The notes below the pieces were generated by a model. The model ran no database searches and was not told where the DNA came from. It saw nothing but the letters and a program-made list of their open reading frames with translations. This document shows, in pieces, positions 15,683 to 23,871 of a DNA stretch of 40,478 nt (positions are counted from its first letter, which is position 1; the number at the start of each line of letters is the position of its first letter). This DNA comes from Nonomuraea turkmeniaca (lineage in GTDB: Bacteria > Actinomycetota > Actinomycetes > Streptosporangiales > Streptosporangiaceae): the NCBI RefSeq assembly GCF_005889735.1, contig NZ_VCKY01000083.1:1-40478 (forward strand), given 5' to 3'. The position numbers and the translations under genes were made by a program.

Positions 15683-16849
15683 GTGGATGTCGTCTACACC
15701 CCTTACGATCCGTCGATCAACGACGACCCGTACCCCGTCTACGCGCGGCTACGCCAGGAAGCGCCGATCTATCACCATCCGGACCTCGACTTCTGGGCGC
15801 TGTCCCGGCATGCCGACGTCTCGGCGGCGTTGACCGACAGTGCCCGCTACTCCAGCGACCACGGCCCCATGCTCGATCGCGGCGCGTGGGGACCGCATGC
15901 GCGGACGTTCCTGTCGTTCGTGGCCATGGACCCGCCCGAGCACACCCGGATGCGGTCGATCGTGTCGCGCGCGTTCACGCCGCGCCGGGTCGCCGCGCTC
16001 GAACCCATGATCCGGGAGATCGCGCGAGGCTACATCCGGGAGGGCGTCGAGCGGGGCACGTTCGACTTCGCCCGTGACCTGTCCGCCAAGCTGCCGCTCG
16101 ACGTGATCTCCGAGCTGATGGGCGTGCCGCCGTCCGACCGGGCCGAGGTCCGCCGCAACTCCGACCTCCTCGTCAGGTACGACCCGCAGGGCCAGATGGC
16201 CGACGCTGGGCTCAAGAGCATCATGTCGCTCGGCGACTACTACGCCTCGATCATCGCCGACCGCAAGAGCACGCCTCGCGACGACCTCGTCTCGGCGCTG
16301 GTGTCCGACGGCGGGCTGACCGACGAGGAGATCTCCGCGTTCGTCTTCCTGCTGATCGGAGCCGGCTCGGAGACCACGACGCACCTGCTCAGCGCCGCCT
16401 GGTACTGGGCGTGGCGCAACCCGGACCAGCGCGCCGCCGCCTTCGGAGGGGCTATCACGCCGTGGGTCGAGGAGTCGTTGCGGTACGACACCCCGGCGCA
16501 CGGGCTGGCGCGTCGCCTCACCGAGCCCACCGAGCTGCACGGCACGCTCGTCCCCAAGGACGCCAAGATCTGGATCCTCATCGGCGCCGCGAACCGGGAC
16601 GAGTCGGTCTTCCCCGACGCCGACGTCTACGACCTGACCCGCGACACCTCCCGGGCCATCAGCTTCGGCGCCGGCCGCCACTACTGCCTCGGCGGCCCGC
16701 TGGCGCGGTTGGAGGCGCGGGTGACGCTGGAAGAGCTGACGAAAGCCGTCTCGCCCGGCTACGAGGTTCACGAGGAAGGCATCAAGCGCACCGCGCACGG
16801 CAACGTGCGGGGCATGGTCCGTCTCCCCACCACCGTCAGAGCGGCTTGA
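15683..16849 (+). CDS. cytochrome P450
   Basis: 388-residue soluble bacterial class I P450. Visible: I-helix GAGSETT (226-232), K-helix ESLR (264-267), and heme loop FGAGRHYCLG with Cys335 as the axial ligand. Length is typical to slightly short. No ferredoxin or ferredoxin reductase gene is adjacent, so redox partners must come from elsewhere, and the substrate cannot be inferred. GTG at 15683 gives a normal N-terminus (DVVYTPYDPSINDDPYPVY); GTG at 15674 is also in frame. A TAGCGT sequence 7 bases before 15683 could be the -10 of a leaderless transcript. Confidence 0.92.
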   Translation: MDVVYTPYDPSINDDPYPVYARLRQEAPIYHHPDLDFWALSRHADVSAALTDSARYSSDHGPMLDRGAWGPHARTFLSFVAMDPPEHTRMRSIVSRAFTPRRVAALEPMIREIARGYIREGVERGTFDFARDLSAKLPLDVISELMGVPPSDRAEVRRNSDLLVRYDPQGQMADAGLKSIMSLGDYYASIIADRKSTPRDDLVSALVSDGGLTDEEISAFVFLLIGAGSETTTHLLSAAWYWAWRNPDQRAAAFGGAITPWVEESLRYDTPAHGLARRLTEPTELHGTLVPKDAKIWILIGAANRDESVFPDADVYDLTRDTSRAISFGAGRHYCLGGPLARLEARVTLEELTKAVSPGYEVHEEGIKRTAHGNVRGMVRLPTTVRAA

Positions 16850-16870
16850 AGAGACTGCTACCTTCTGGTC

Positions 16871-17617
16871 ATGGCTGAGATCGTGTACCCGCCGGTTATC
16901 GCCGCCGCGCGGACCCTGTTCCGCGCGCTCGACATCCGTTTCCACCTGGAGGGAACCGAGCACGTCCCGCAGTCAGGGGGAGCCGTGCTGGTGAGCAATC
17001 ACATCAGCTACCTCGACTTCATCTTCGCCGGCTTCGCCGCGTTGCCGGCGAAGCGGCTGGTGCGGTTCATGGCCAAGCAGGACGTGTTCGAGCACCGCAT
17101 CTCGGGGCCGCTGATGCGCGGCATGCACCACATTCCCGTCGATCGGGGGGCGGGCGCGGGGTCGTACGCGACGGCGCTGCGGATGTTGAAGGCCGGTGAG
17201 GTGGTGGGCGTCTTCGCCGAGGCCACGATCAGCCGGTCGTTCACCGTCAAGGAGATCAAGAACGGCGCCATCCGGATGGCCCAGGCCACCAATACGCCGA
17301 TCATCCCGGTGGCGCTGTGGGGCAGCCACCGGCTCTGGACCAAGGGCCGGCCGCGCAAGCTGCTGCAGCGGCACGTGCCCCTCACCATCCTGGTGGGGGA
17401 GCCGATGCACCCGAAGCGGGGCGAGGACGTGAACCAGCACACCACCGACCTGCACGCCCGCATGTCGGAGCTGGTGGACCGGGCGCAGCGCACCTATCCG
17501 GAGATTCCGCCGGGGGTGTGGTGGCAGCCCGCCCACCTGGGCGGCACCGCCCCGACCCCAGAAGAGGCGGCGGCCATGGACGCCGCCGAGGCCGAGGCCA
17601 GAGCCAAGAAGGCGTAA
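16871..17617 (+). CDS. 1-acylglycerol-3-phosphate O-acyltransferase family protein (PlsC-like)
   Basis: 248-residue membrane-associated acyltransferase of glycerolipid synthesis. Block I is NHISYLD (the catalytic HX4D, about 41-48). The third block reads VFAEATISRS where most relatives have F-P-E-G-T-R-S, a variant found in several actinobacterial paralogs. The C-terminus is Ala/Glu-rich. It starts 21 bases after the P450 stop, on the same strand, so co-transcription is likely. It may be one of several PlsC paralogs, and the true acyl acceptor is unknown. Confidence 0.85.
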   Translation: MAEIVYPPVIAAARTLFRALDIRFHLEGTEHVPQSGGAVLVSNHISYLDFIFAGFAALPAKRLVRFMAKQDVFEHRISGPLMRGMHHIPVDRGAGAGSYATALRMLKAGEVVGVFAEATISRSFTVKEIKNGAIRMAQATNTPIIPVALWGSHRLWTKGRPRKLLQRHVPLTILVGEPMHPKRGEDVNQHTTDLHARMSELVDRAQRTYPEIPPGVWWQPAHLGGTAPTPEEAAAMDAAEAEARAKKA

Positions 17618-17757
17618 CCCCGGTCCCGGCCCGTGCGTCGGCGGGTTCGGGAGCGGCCGCAGGTGGGAGGCCGGCGGTGCTGCGGGTGGGGACCGCGGCA
17701 CGGGCGTGTGACGGAGTCCGGTGGCCTGGGGCCCCTGACGGGAAGCCCGCGGGTGGG

Positions 17758-18564
17758 TCAGATGGCGGCCTGGAAGCTGCTGGCGCGCATGCCGGCCAAT
17801 AAGCCCGCCGTCTGCTCCGGCGTGAAGCGCCGCACCGGGTCGTGGTGGAGCAGACCTTCGATCAGCGGCCGCATCACCCCGGCCCGGCGGGGCGGCGGGT
17901 AGGGGCCGCTCCTGGCCATGCCGAGCACCGTGGCCGCGTCCTGCCCAGGGTAGGGGGGCTGGCCTTCCACGGCGCTGTAGAGCGTGGCGCCGAAGGACCA
18001 CATGTCGGCCTCCTTGCTGGCGGGCCCGCCGTGGAGCCGCTCGGGCGCCATGAAGGCAGGCGTGCCGCGCAGCCGCCGCGACGTCGTCATGCGGATGTCG
18101 CCCTCGGCCGTGGCGATGCCGAAGTCGGTCAGCACCACCCGGTCGCCCGTCAGCATGACGTTGGCGGGCTTGACGTCACGATGCAGCACGCCGGCCTGGT
18201 GGGCGGTACGCAGCGCGGCGAGCAGATGTTGCCCGATCGCGGCCACCGACTGCGCCGGCAATGTGCCGACCTGGGAGAGCAACTGGTGCAAGGACAGCCC
18301 GTCGAGGTATTCCATCACGATCCAGAGCTTGCCGCCCTCTTCGATCAGGTCGTGCACCGTGACGATGTTGGGGTGCGTCAGGCCGGCTGCCATCCTGGCC
18401 TCACGCAGCACCCGGCGGCGCACCATCTCGACCTCACCGGCCAAGGTCAGCTCCTTAAGTGCCACCGTACGGTGGAGGAGCTGATCGAACGCACGCCAGA
18501 CGACTCCCATACCCCCACGACCGGCCTCCTCGTTCAGGAGGTACCGTCCGCCGATCTTCCGCAT
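17758..18564 (-). CDS. serine/threonine protein kinase, kinase domain only
   Basis: 268 residues, a complete Hanks-type kinase with no membrane segment or sensor domain. Motifs: GRGGMGVVW (P-loop), VALKEL (Lys), HRDVKPAN (catalytic loop), DFGIA, and TPAFMAPE. Unlike most actinobacterial kinases (PknA/B type) it is probably soluble. It lies 56 bases downstream of the MFS gene on the same strand, so may share its transcript. ATG start with GGGGA upstream. Confidence 0.9.
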   Translation of the reverse strand: MRKIGGRYLLNEEAGRGGMGVVWRAFDQLLHRTVALKELTLAGEVEMVRRRVLREARMAAGLTHPNIVTVHDLIEEGGKLWIVMEYLDGLSLHQLLSQVGTLPAQSVAAIGQHLLAALRTAHQAGVLHRDVKPANVMLTGDRVVLTDFGIATAEGDIRMTTSRRLRGTPAFMAPERLHGGPASKEADMWSFGATLYSAVEGQPPYPGQDAATVLGMARSGPYPPPRRAGVMRPLIEGLLHHDPVRRFTPEQTAGLLAGMRASSFQAAI

Positions 18565-18620
18565 ACCATCCCCTCATGCTCGGGGATAATCATGTCACTT
18601 CAGCACAGTGTCTAGGGTGA

Positions 18621-19871
18621 CTAACGTGATCCGGATATGTCGGAAAGTGTGGGCGCGCTGGTCACAGGCCTAGAAATTCGTCCCGACAACGCGCGCCACA
18701 CCAGTCCGACGCCGACCAAACATACTCCTGTCGCGCCCGCCAGGACGGCCGCAATCCCCGCGAACTCGGCCACGACGCCCCCGAGCGCCGCTCCCAGCGG
18801 CATCCCGCCCATCCCGACGAGGCGGTATGCCGAATTGACCCTCCCGAGCAACTCAGCCGGGATCAGCCGCTGCCTGATCGAGATCACCAGCACGTTGCCC
18901 CCCGCCCCCACCAGCCCCCACAGGACGGCGGTCGGGTAGAGCGTCCAGGGGGAGGGCACGATCAGGGGCGCCAGGAGCAGGAGGCTGCTGACCAGCCACG
19001 CGCCCACCACCGTGCGGAAGTCTCCGAAGGCGCCCGCGACGCTCCCGGACAGCAGGGACCCGAACACCGCGCCGACGGCGAAGGCCGTGGTCATCAGGCC
19101 GTACTCGCCCGGCTCCAGCCCGATCATCGAGCCGTCGCCCACCGCCCACAACACGAAGACGGCGAAGTAGGCGGAGTTGGCGAGGTTGAGCAGGCCCGCC
19201 GTGATCGCCAGGCTCCGCAGCACCCGGTGGGACCAGAGGTGACGCAGCGCCTCGCCGATGTCGCGGCGCAGCGGACGGTGGGCCGAGCCGGGAACGGCCA
19301 ACCGGTAAGTGCCGCGCATGCCCAGCAGCAGCAGTCCTGCGGCGGCGTACAGCAGCGCCGGGGCGCCGAAGACGGCGGCGGGGAGGATGCCGACCAGGAG
19401 CCCGGCAGCGGGGGCGCCGAGGAAGTCGTTGCCGATCATCTGGGCGCTGGAGACGCGGCCGTTCGCCTTCGTGATGCGGTCGTCGGGCACCGTCATGGGG
19501 AGGATCGACTGCGCGGAGAGGTCGGCGAAGACCTCGGTCACCCCGGCCGCCAGCACGGCCGCGAGCAGCACCCATAGATCGAGCAGCCCGAGCGCCGCCA
19601 GGAGCGCGACGGCGGTGAGGATCGCGGCGCGCGCGGCGTTGGCCACCACCATGACGCGGCGGCGGTCGGCCCGGTCGGCGACCGCGCCCGCGTGCAGCGC
19701 CAGCAGCAGCCACGGCGCCGTGGCGGCCGCTCCCACGAGGGAGACCAGGACAGGGGAGCGGGTCATCGACACGGCCAGCAGGGGCGCGCCGATCTTCAGC
19801 ACGCCGTCCGCGAGGTTCGACAGCGCGGTGGACGACCAGAGGAAGGCGAAGGAGCGCCCCAGAGCCGGCAC
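18621..19871 (-). CDS. MFS transporter, drug/siderophore-exporter type
   Basis: 416 residues with about 12 hydrophobic segments. The loop 2-3 motif AGAVADRADRRRVMV (about 61-75) is the MFS A-motif; overall it resembles the EntS/tetracycline-type exporters (MFS_3). GTG start with GGGAG 6 bases upstream. It is divergent from a decayed ArsR-type gene at 19947, from which it is separated by an inverted repeat. A broken second copy of its 5' end is at 22380-22462. The original regulator next door is dead; the intact ArsR protein at 22535 may have taken over. Confidence 0.88.
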   Translation of the reverse strand: MPALGRSFAFLWSSTALSNLADGVLKIGAPLLAVSMTRSPVLVSLVGAAATAPWLLLALHAGAVADRADRRRVMVVANAARAAILTAVALLAALGLLDLWVLLAAVLAAGVTEVFADLSAQSILPMTVPDDRITKANGRVSSAQMIGNDFLGAPAAGLLVGILPAAVFGAPALLYAAAGLLLLGMRGTYRLAVPGSAHRPLRRDIGEALRHLWSHRVLRSLAITAGLLNLANSAYFAVFVLWAVGDGSMIGLEPGEYGLMTTAFAVGAVFGSLLSGSVAGAFGDFRTVVGAWLVSSLLLLAPLIVPSPWTLYPTAVLWGLVGAGGNVLVISIRQRLIPAELLGRVNSAYRLVGMGGMPLGAALGGVVAEFAGIAAVLAGATGVCLVGVGLVWRALSGRISRPVTSAPTLSDISGSR

Positions 19872-19894
19872 GGCTCAACTCCCTTGGATAGAAG

Positions 19895-19931
19895 CTTGCA
19901 AGGAAAAGTGTGCATGGTTTTCTTTGCAAAG
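19895..19931. promoter_or_regulatory. inverted repeat between the MFS gene and the decayed regulator, candidate ArsR-type operator
   Basis: Arms CTTGCAAGGAAAA and TTTTCTTTGCAAAG, separated by 10 bases (gtgtgcatgg), with about 12 matching pairs. The same structure, with the same 10-base spacer apart from one base, precedes the intact ArsR gene (22482-22517). Conservation of both arms in two duplicated copies favours a regulator-binding site. Confidence 0.55.
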
Positions 19932-19946
19932 ATAGGCTTGCACGTG

Positions 19947-20178
19947 ATGGAGCGCAAGAGCCAGGCACGGCATGGTCGGCAGCGCGCTGGAGTTCCGCTC
20001 GACGACCTGGTGCGCGCCGCGCGGCGAGGAGCCGGCCCGGTGGCGCGCGGAGGAGGCGAGCGGAGGAGGCGAGGGCACCCGAGGAGTGGATGCGGGCGAG
20101 CGGGCTCGGACGGCGGCCGCCCGGCTCGTGATCCGGCTGGAGCATGGCTGGGGCACGCTCGCGGCCCGGCTGCTCTAA
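19947..20178 (+). pseudogene. decayed copy of the ArsR-type regulator at 22535
   Basis: It begins like the intact gene (MERKS), then jumps to sequence matching the intact gene around 22715-22733 (CCAGGCACGGCATG), then to sequence matching 22830-22960. Pieces of the protein appear in all three frames: LDDLV, then EEPARWRAEE, then APEEWMRASGLGRRPPGS, against LDEMV, AELARWREEE and APEEWVRAGGYGRRSLRL in the intact protein. So there are at least two internal deletions and frameshifts. Its DNA-binding region is gone. The 3' end touches the end of the WD40-kinase gene. Confidence 0.8.
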
Positions 20179-22334
20179 GGGGAGGCCGGGCCGAGACTCC
20201 ATCCGGTGACGTTGCCCTTGACGTCGCCCGCCGCCAGCCAGGACTCCCCGTCGTCCTCGGCGATCGCCACCGAGTAGACGCGCCCGCCGGGAGACTTCAG
20301 CGGGTCGCCGAGCTGCTTGCCGCTGCGCAGGTCCCAGACGCGGATGGTCCCGTCGAACCCGCCGGAGGCGACGACCGCGCGGCCCTTGACCCGGCCCACC
20401 GCCAGGCAGGCGACCTCGGCGGTGTGGCCGGAGAACGAGGTCAGCTCCCGGCCGTTGCGCAGGTCCCAGACGCGGACCTTGTGGTCGGAGCCGCCGCTGA
20501 TCCCCAGGGGCGCGCCGTCCATCACCCCGGTCGCCACGGTGAAGACGTCACCGGTGTGACCGCGGAAGGTGGCCGCCACGGCGCCGGTCTCCAGGTTCCA
20601 CACCTGCGCGGTGTCGTCGGCCGACCCGGTCACCGCGAACGGGTGCCCGTCCATCGTGCCGGTCGCGACGCCGAACACCGGATCGTCGCCCGCCGCCTTC
20701 GGCTGGGGCCCGGAGTCCTTGCCCGTCTTCGGGTCCCACACATGGACCTTGCCGGCCTCGTCACCGCTGACCAGGACCGTCTTGCCCGACACCTGCGCGG
20801 AGGCGATCGTGTAGACGATCTTCTGGTGGCCTCTATAGGTGGGGCCGAGCGGCTCGACGCTCTCCACGCCGGAGACGATGACCCCACCGTTCTGCAGTCG
20901 CTGGAACACGACCGCCTGCCCGTCCACCTCGCCCACGTCGATGGCGGCGTCCGTCTCCTCGCCGCCGGAGTTCTTCAGCTCGGCCAGCTCGCTGGGGCGC
21001 GTATCCAACGTCCACGCCTTGGCCACGCCCTTGGTGCTGCCGGCCAGCACCGCGCGCTGTCCGCTGTAGGTGCTCACAGCCAGGCTGTTCACCTCGCCGC
21101 CGAGGGCGGCCTTCGCCACCGGCTTGCCGTACGGCCGGGCGGCGACGCCGGCCGTCGCCGACGGTATGCCCGTCTTCGCCGAAGGCGTGGGCGTCACCGA
21201 TGATGTGCCCGTCTTCGCCGAAGGCGTGGATGTCGCCGTGGAGTCGCTCCCTCGCCCTTGCAGAGCCACCACGATGACGCTCACCAGCACCGCCACGGCC
21301 GCGGCCGAACCCGCCACCAGGAGCCTGGACCGCTTGCGGCGGCGCGGGTCTGTGGTGAGGCCGGCGGGCGGAACGGGAGTGGGTGTCCCTGCGGGCCAGG
21401 CGGAGGTCGGCCCGGCCGGCGGCATGACGGCAGCAGGCGCCGCCCAAACGGGCGTCACTCCGGTCTGAGGAGCCCCCGCTGGGGGAACTCCGGCCGGGTG
21501 AGCGGCCGGGTCACCGCCGACGGGCTTGGTCAACGCGTGGCCGTGGCCGAGGAGGAGGTGGAGGATCTCGGCTGCCGTGGGACGTTCCTGCGGCGCCTTG
21601 GCCAGGCAGCGGGCGAGAAGGGTGCGCAGGGGCTCGGAAACGCCGTCCAGATGCGGCTGGGCGTTGAGGATGCGGTACATCACCGCGGGCAGCGTGTCCC
21701 GGCCGAAAGGCGGGCGCCCGGTCGCGGCAAAGCCCACGGTCACCGCCCAGCTGAACACGTCGGACGCGGGCTGTGCCGGCTCGCCGTGGATCAGCTCGGG
21801 AGCCATGTACGCCGGGGTGCCCACCGACCCGCCGGTGGCGGTGAGGTCGATCGCGCGCGCGATGCCGAAGTCGATCACCCGGGGGCCGTCGGAGCCCAGC
21901 AGCACGTTGGACGGCTTGAAGTCACGGTGGACGATCCCAGCCCGGTGGATCGCCGCCAGCGCGGTCGCCGTGCTGACCGCGATGCGGTCGAGCGCGCCGC
22001 CGGACCTGGGCCCGTGCTCCCGGACGGAGCTCTCCAGCGACAAGCCGTCGACGAACTCCGACACGATGTAGGGCCTGTCGCCGTCGACCGCCACGTCCAG
22101 CACGCGGGCCGTGCAGAACGCCGCCACCCGCATGGCCGCGTCCACCTCGCGTAAGAAACGCTCGCGCGCCTCGCTGCTCCCCGCCAGCCTGGCGTGCAGC
22201 ACCTTGACCGCCACCCGCGCGCCCGAGGCGTCCTCGGCCAGGTAGACCACGCCCTGCCCGCCCTCACCGAGGCCCGCCACTATTCGGTAGTCACCCAGCC
22301 GGGTCGGCTCGCCGGCGTGCAGGGGGCGAAACAT
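20175..22334 (-). CDS. serine/threonine protein kinase with C-terminal WD40 repeats
   Basis: 719 residues. Kinase domain (about 15-275): GEGGQGVVYL, VAVKVL, HRDFKPSN, DFGIAR, PAYMAPE, all essential residues present. A Pro/Ala-rich juxtamembrane part follows, then one membrane segment (about 340-362, LLVAGSAAAVAVLVSVIVVAL), a Thr/Ser-rich stretch with a repeated PSAKTG element, and an exported region of WD40 repeats (about 410-719; VWDLRNGRELTSFSGHTAEV, VWDLRSGKQLGDPL and others), likely a seven-bladed propeller that senses an outside ligand or partner. ATG start. It separates the two copies of the MFS/ArsR region. Confidence 0.88.
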   Translation of the reverse strand: MFRPLHAGEPTRLGDYRIVAGLGEGGQGVVYLAEDASGARVAVKVLHARLAGSSEARERFLREVDAAMRVAAFCTARVLDVAVDGDRPYIVSEFVDGLSLESSVREHGPRSGGALDRIAVSTATALAAIHRAGIVHRDFKPSNVLLGSDGPRVIDFGIARAIDLTATGGSVGTPAYMAPELIHGEPAQPASDVFSWAVTVGFAATGRPPFGRDTLPAVMYRILNAQPHLDGVSEPLRTLLARCLAKAPQERPTAAEILHLLLGHGHALTKPVGGDPAAHPAGVPPAGAPQTGVTPVWAAPAAVMPPAGPTSAWPAGTPTPVPPAGLTTDPRRRKRSRLLVAGSAAAVAVLVSVIVVALQGRGSDSTATSTPSAKTGTSSVTPTPSAKTGIPSATAGVAARPYGKPVAKAALGGEVNSLAVSTYSGQRAVLAGSTKGVAKAWTLDTRPSELAELKNSGGEETDAAIDVGEVDGQAVVFQRLQNGGVIVSGVESVEPLGPTYRGHQKIVYTIASAQVSGKTVLVSGDEAGKVHVWDPKTGKDSGPQPKAAGDDPVFGVATGTMDGHPFAVTGSADDTAQVWNLETGAVAATFRGHTGDVFTVATGVMDGAPLGISGGSDHKVRVWDLRNGRELTSFSGHTAEVACLAVGRVKGRAVVASGGFDGTIRVWDLRSGKQLGDPLKSPGGRVYSVAIAEDDGESWLAAGDVKGNVTGWSLGPASP

Positions 22335-22379
22335 GGTTCACGACGATACACGTCCAGCACGATCAATGGTGATCCCGCA

Positions 22380-22462
22380 CGTGACGGCGCCGTCGTCACG
22401 TCGGTGGCCTGGCTCAGCAGCGTCAGCGGAAGGCGAACGAGGCCCCAGGACGGCGCGGCTCG
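22380..22462 (-). pseudogene. remnant of the 5' end of a second MFS gene
   Basis: On the minus strand this matches the first codons of the MFS gene at 19871: the GGGAG ribosome-binding sequence is kept, but the start codon GTG is now GCG, followed by CCG and a stretch matching the TTCGCCTTCC segment of the intact gene, after which the match fades. No transporter coding sequence remains. Boundaries are approximate, set by eye. Confidence 0.55.
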
Positions 22463-22481
22463 ACTCCCTTAAAGGTGGAAA

Positions 22482-22517
22482 CTTACAAGGGAAAGTGTGC
22501 ACGGATTTCTTTGCAAG
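22482..22517. promoter_or_regulatory. inverted repeat upstream of the ArsR gene, candidate operator
   Basis: Arms CTTACAAGGGAAA and ATTTCTTTGCAAG around the spacer gtgtgcacgg, about 9 of 13 pairs matching. It is a slightly degraded copy of the repeat at 19895-19931. It lies 18 bases before the ArsR start codon, so it could serve autoregulation. Confidence 0.5.
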
Positions 22518-22534
22518 AGATAGGCTCGCCTGCG

Positions 22535-23143
22535 ATGGAACGCAAGAGCTTCTCCGCCCATGCGCTGGACGCGAACGCGCTGAAGTCATTCGCCCACCCT
22601 CTACGACTGCGGATCTACGAGCTGCTGGACGAGCGCGGGCCGTCCACGGCGACCGGGCTGGCCGGTCTGCTCGGGCAGAACACCGGGGCGACCAGCTACC
22701 ACCTGAGGGAGCTCGCCAGGCACGGCATGATCGAGGTCGTGCCCGAGATGGGGCGGGGGAAGGAGAAGTACTGGCGCATCGTGCCGGGCGGCTTCACCTA
22801 CGGCGAGACCCCGCCCGATCCCGAGGCGGCCGGCGCCCTGGAGCTCCTGCTCGACGAGATGGTGCGACAGCGTGGCGCGGAGCTGGCCAGGTGGCGCGAG
22901 GAGGAGTCGCGGGCGCCGGAGGAGTGGGTGCGGGCCGGCGGCTACGGGCGGCGGTCGTTGCGGCTGACGGCGGCGGAGACGGCCGAGCTGAGGGATGAGG
23001 TGTTCGAGGTGCTGGAGAGATACCGCACGGTGTCGGATCGCCGGCAACGCGAAGCACCGCAGACCCGGGACCGGTCCACCGGCCATGTGGTCATCCATTT
23101 CGATGTGCTGCCGCTGGGGGCGATCGCCGAGGAGCGCGGCTGA
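22535..23143 (+). CDS. ArsR-type winged-helix transcriptional regulator
   Basis: 202 residues. N-terminal HTH_20/ArsR-like winged helix (about 8-85): LKSFAHPLRLRIYELLDERGPSTATGLAGLLGQNTGATSYHLRELARHGMIEVV, then a helical C-terminal part (about 95-170, ELLLDEMVRQRGAELARWREEE). No metal-binding Cys pair of the classic ArsR type is visible. ATG at 22535 chosen because the duplicated pseudogene begins at the equivalent ATG (MERKS); an upstream in-frame ATG at 22475 lies within the operator-like repeat region. The divergent partner it once had is now a remnant. Confidence 0.88.
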   Translation: MERKSFSAHALDANALKSFAHPLRLRIYELLDERGPSTATGLAGLLGQNTGATSYHLRELARHGMIEVVPEMGRGKEKYWRIVPGGFTYGETPPDPEAAGALELLLDEMVRQRGAELARWREEESRAPEEWVRAGGYGRRSLRLTAAETAELRDEVFEVLERYRTVSDRRQREAPQTRDRSTGHVVIHFDVLPLGAIAEERG

Positions 23144-23145
23144 GG

Positions 23146-23200
23146 GCCGGACGGGTCAGGGCATCCCAGGAATGCCCTGGGTCCCGCCCTGACGACCCGG
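23146..23200. terminator. hairpin between converging genes, likely bidirectional terminator
   Basis: Nested inverted repeats: an outer TCAGGGC/GCCCTGA stem (23156-23162 with 23186-23192), extended by CCGG/CCGG further out, and an inner CCCAGG/CCTGGG hairpin (23165-23170 with 23176-23181). It lies between the 3' ends of the ArsR gene and the DJ-1/PfpI gene. Confidence 0.65.
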
Positions 23201-23239
23201 CCATGCCGCGGTTGCCGGGGGATGAGGGCGCTCGCTCGG

Positions 23240-23866
23240 CTATCCCGCCAGCAGCCCGAGCGCCCGCTCGGTGATCTTCTCCGTCGCCTTGTGCGGTGAG
23301 CCGGTGTCGAACGGCGGTTGCGGGTCGTACTCGATCGTGAGCTGCACCGCCTGCGCCGTCTCCACATCGCTCAGCTGCGCCAGCAACGTCAGGGCCATGT
23401 CGATGCCCGACGACACCCCGGCCGCGGTCACGATCTTGCCCTGGGTGACCACGCGCTCGCTCACCGGCTCCGCGTCGTAGCGCCGGAGCAGGTCCATGAC
23501 GGCCCAATGGGTGGTCGCCTTGAGGCCGCCTAGCAGGCCGGCCGCGCCGAGCAGGAGCGACCCCGTGCACACGGAGGTCGTCCACCGGCTGCGCTGGTGA
23601 GCCTGCCGGATCCAGCCCACCAGGGCCTCGTCGGACAGGGCGTCCAGGGTGCCGAGCCCGCCGGGTACGACGATCACGTCGGGATCGGGGAGATCCGCGT
23701 ACGAGGCCGTGGCGGTCAGCGTGAGCGTGCCCTGGTCGTCGGTCACCGGCCCGCGCTCGGCCGCGACGAACGTGACCGTGCAGCCCGGGGCGAAGGCCAG
23801 CACCGTGTACGGCCCGACCGCGTCCAGCGCGGTGTAACGAGAGTAGAGCGGGATGGCCACATGCAT
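23240..23866 (-). CDS. DJ-1/PfpI family protein
   Basis: 208 residues of the class I glutamine-amidotransferase-like fold. The nucleophilic Cys is in TSVCTGSLLLGAAGLL (about 100), with ATTHW downstream as in isonitrile hydratase-like and AraC-N-domain relatives. The start IAIPLYSRYTALDAVGPY matches the family. ATG at 23866 gives the usual N-terminus; GTG at 23875 would overlap the AraC stop as GTGA, and AAGGAG lies upstream of both. Co-transcribed with the AraC-type regulator, which carries the same fold as its sensor domain. Confidence 0.87.
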   Translation of the reverse strand: MHVAIPLYSRYTALDAVGPYTVLAFAPGCTVTFVAAERGPVTDDQGTLTLTATASYADLPDPDVIVVPGGLGTLDALSDEALVGWIRQAHQRSRWTTSVCTGSLLLGAAGLLGGLKATTHWAVMDLLRRYDAEPVSERVVTQGKIVTAAGVSSGIDMALTLLAQLSDVETAQAVQLTIEYDPQPPFDTGSPHKATEKITERALGLLAG

Positions 23867-23871
23867 GGCAC

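Noticed and set aside
17629..17705. GCCCGTGC/GCACGGGC inverted repeat between the PlsC and kinase genes
   Set aside because: The loop is about 60 bases, so a terminator role is doubtful and chance is likely in this GC-rich gap.
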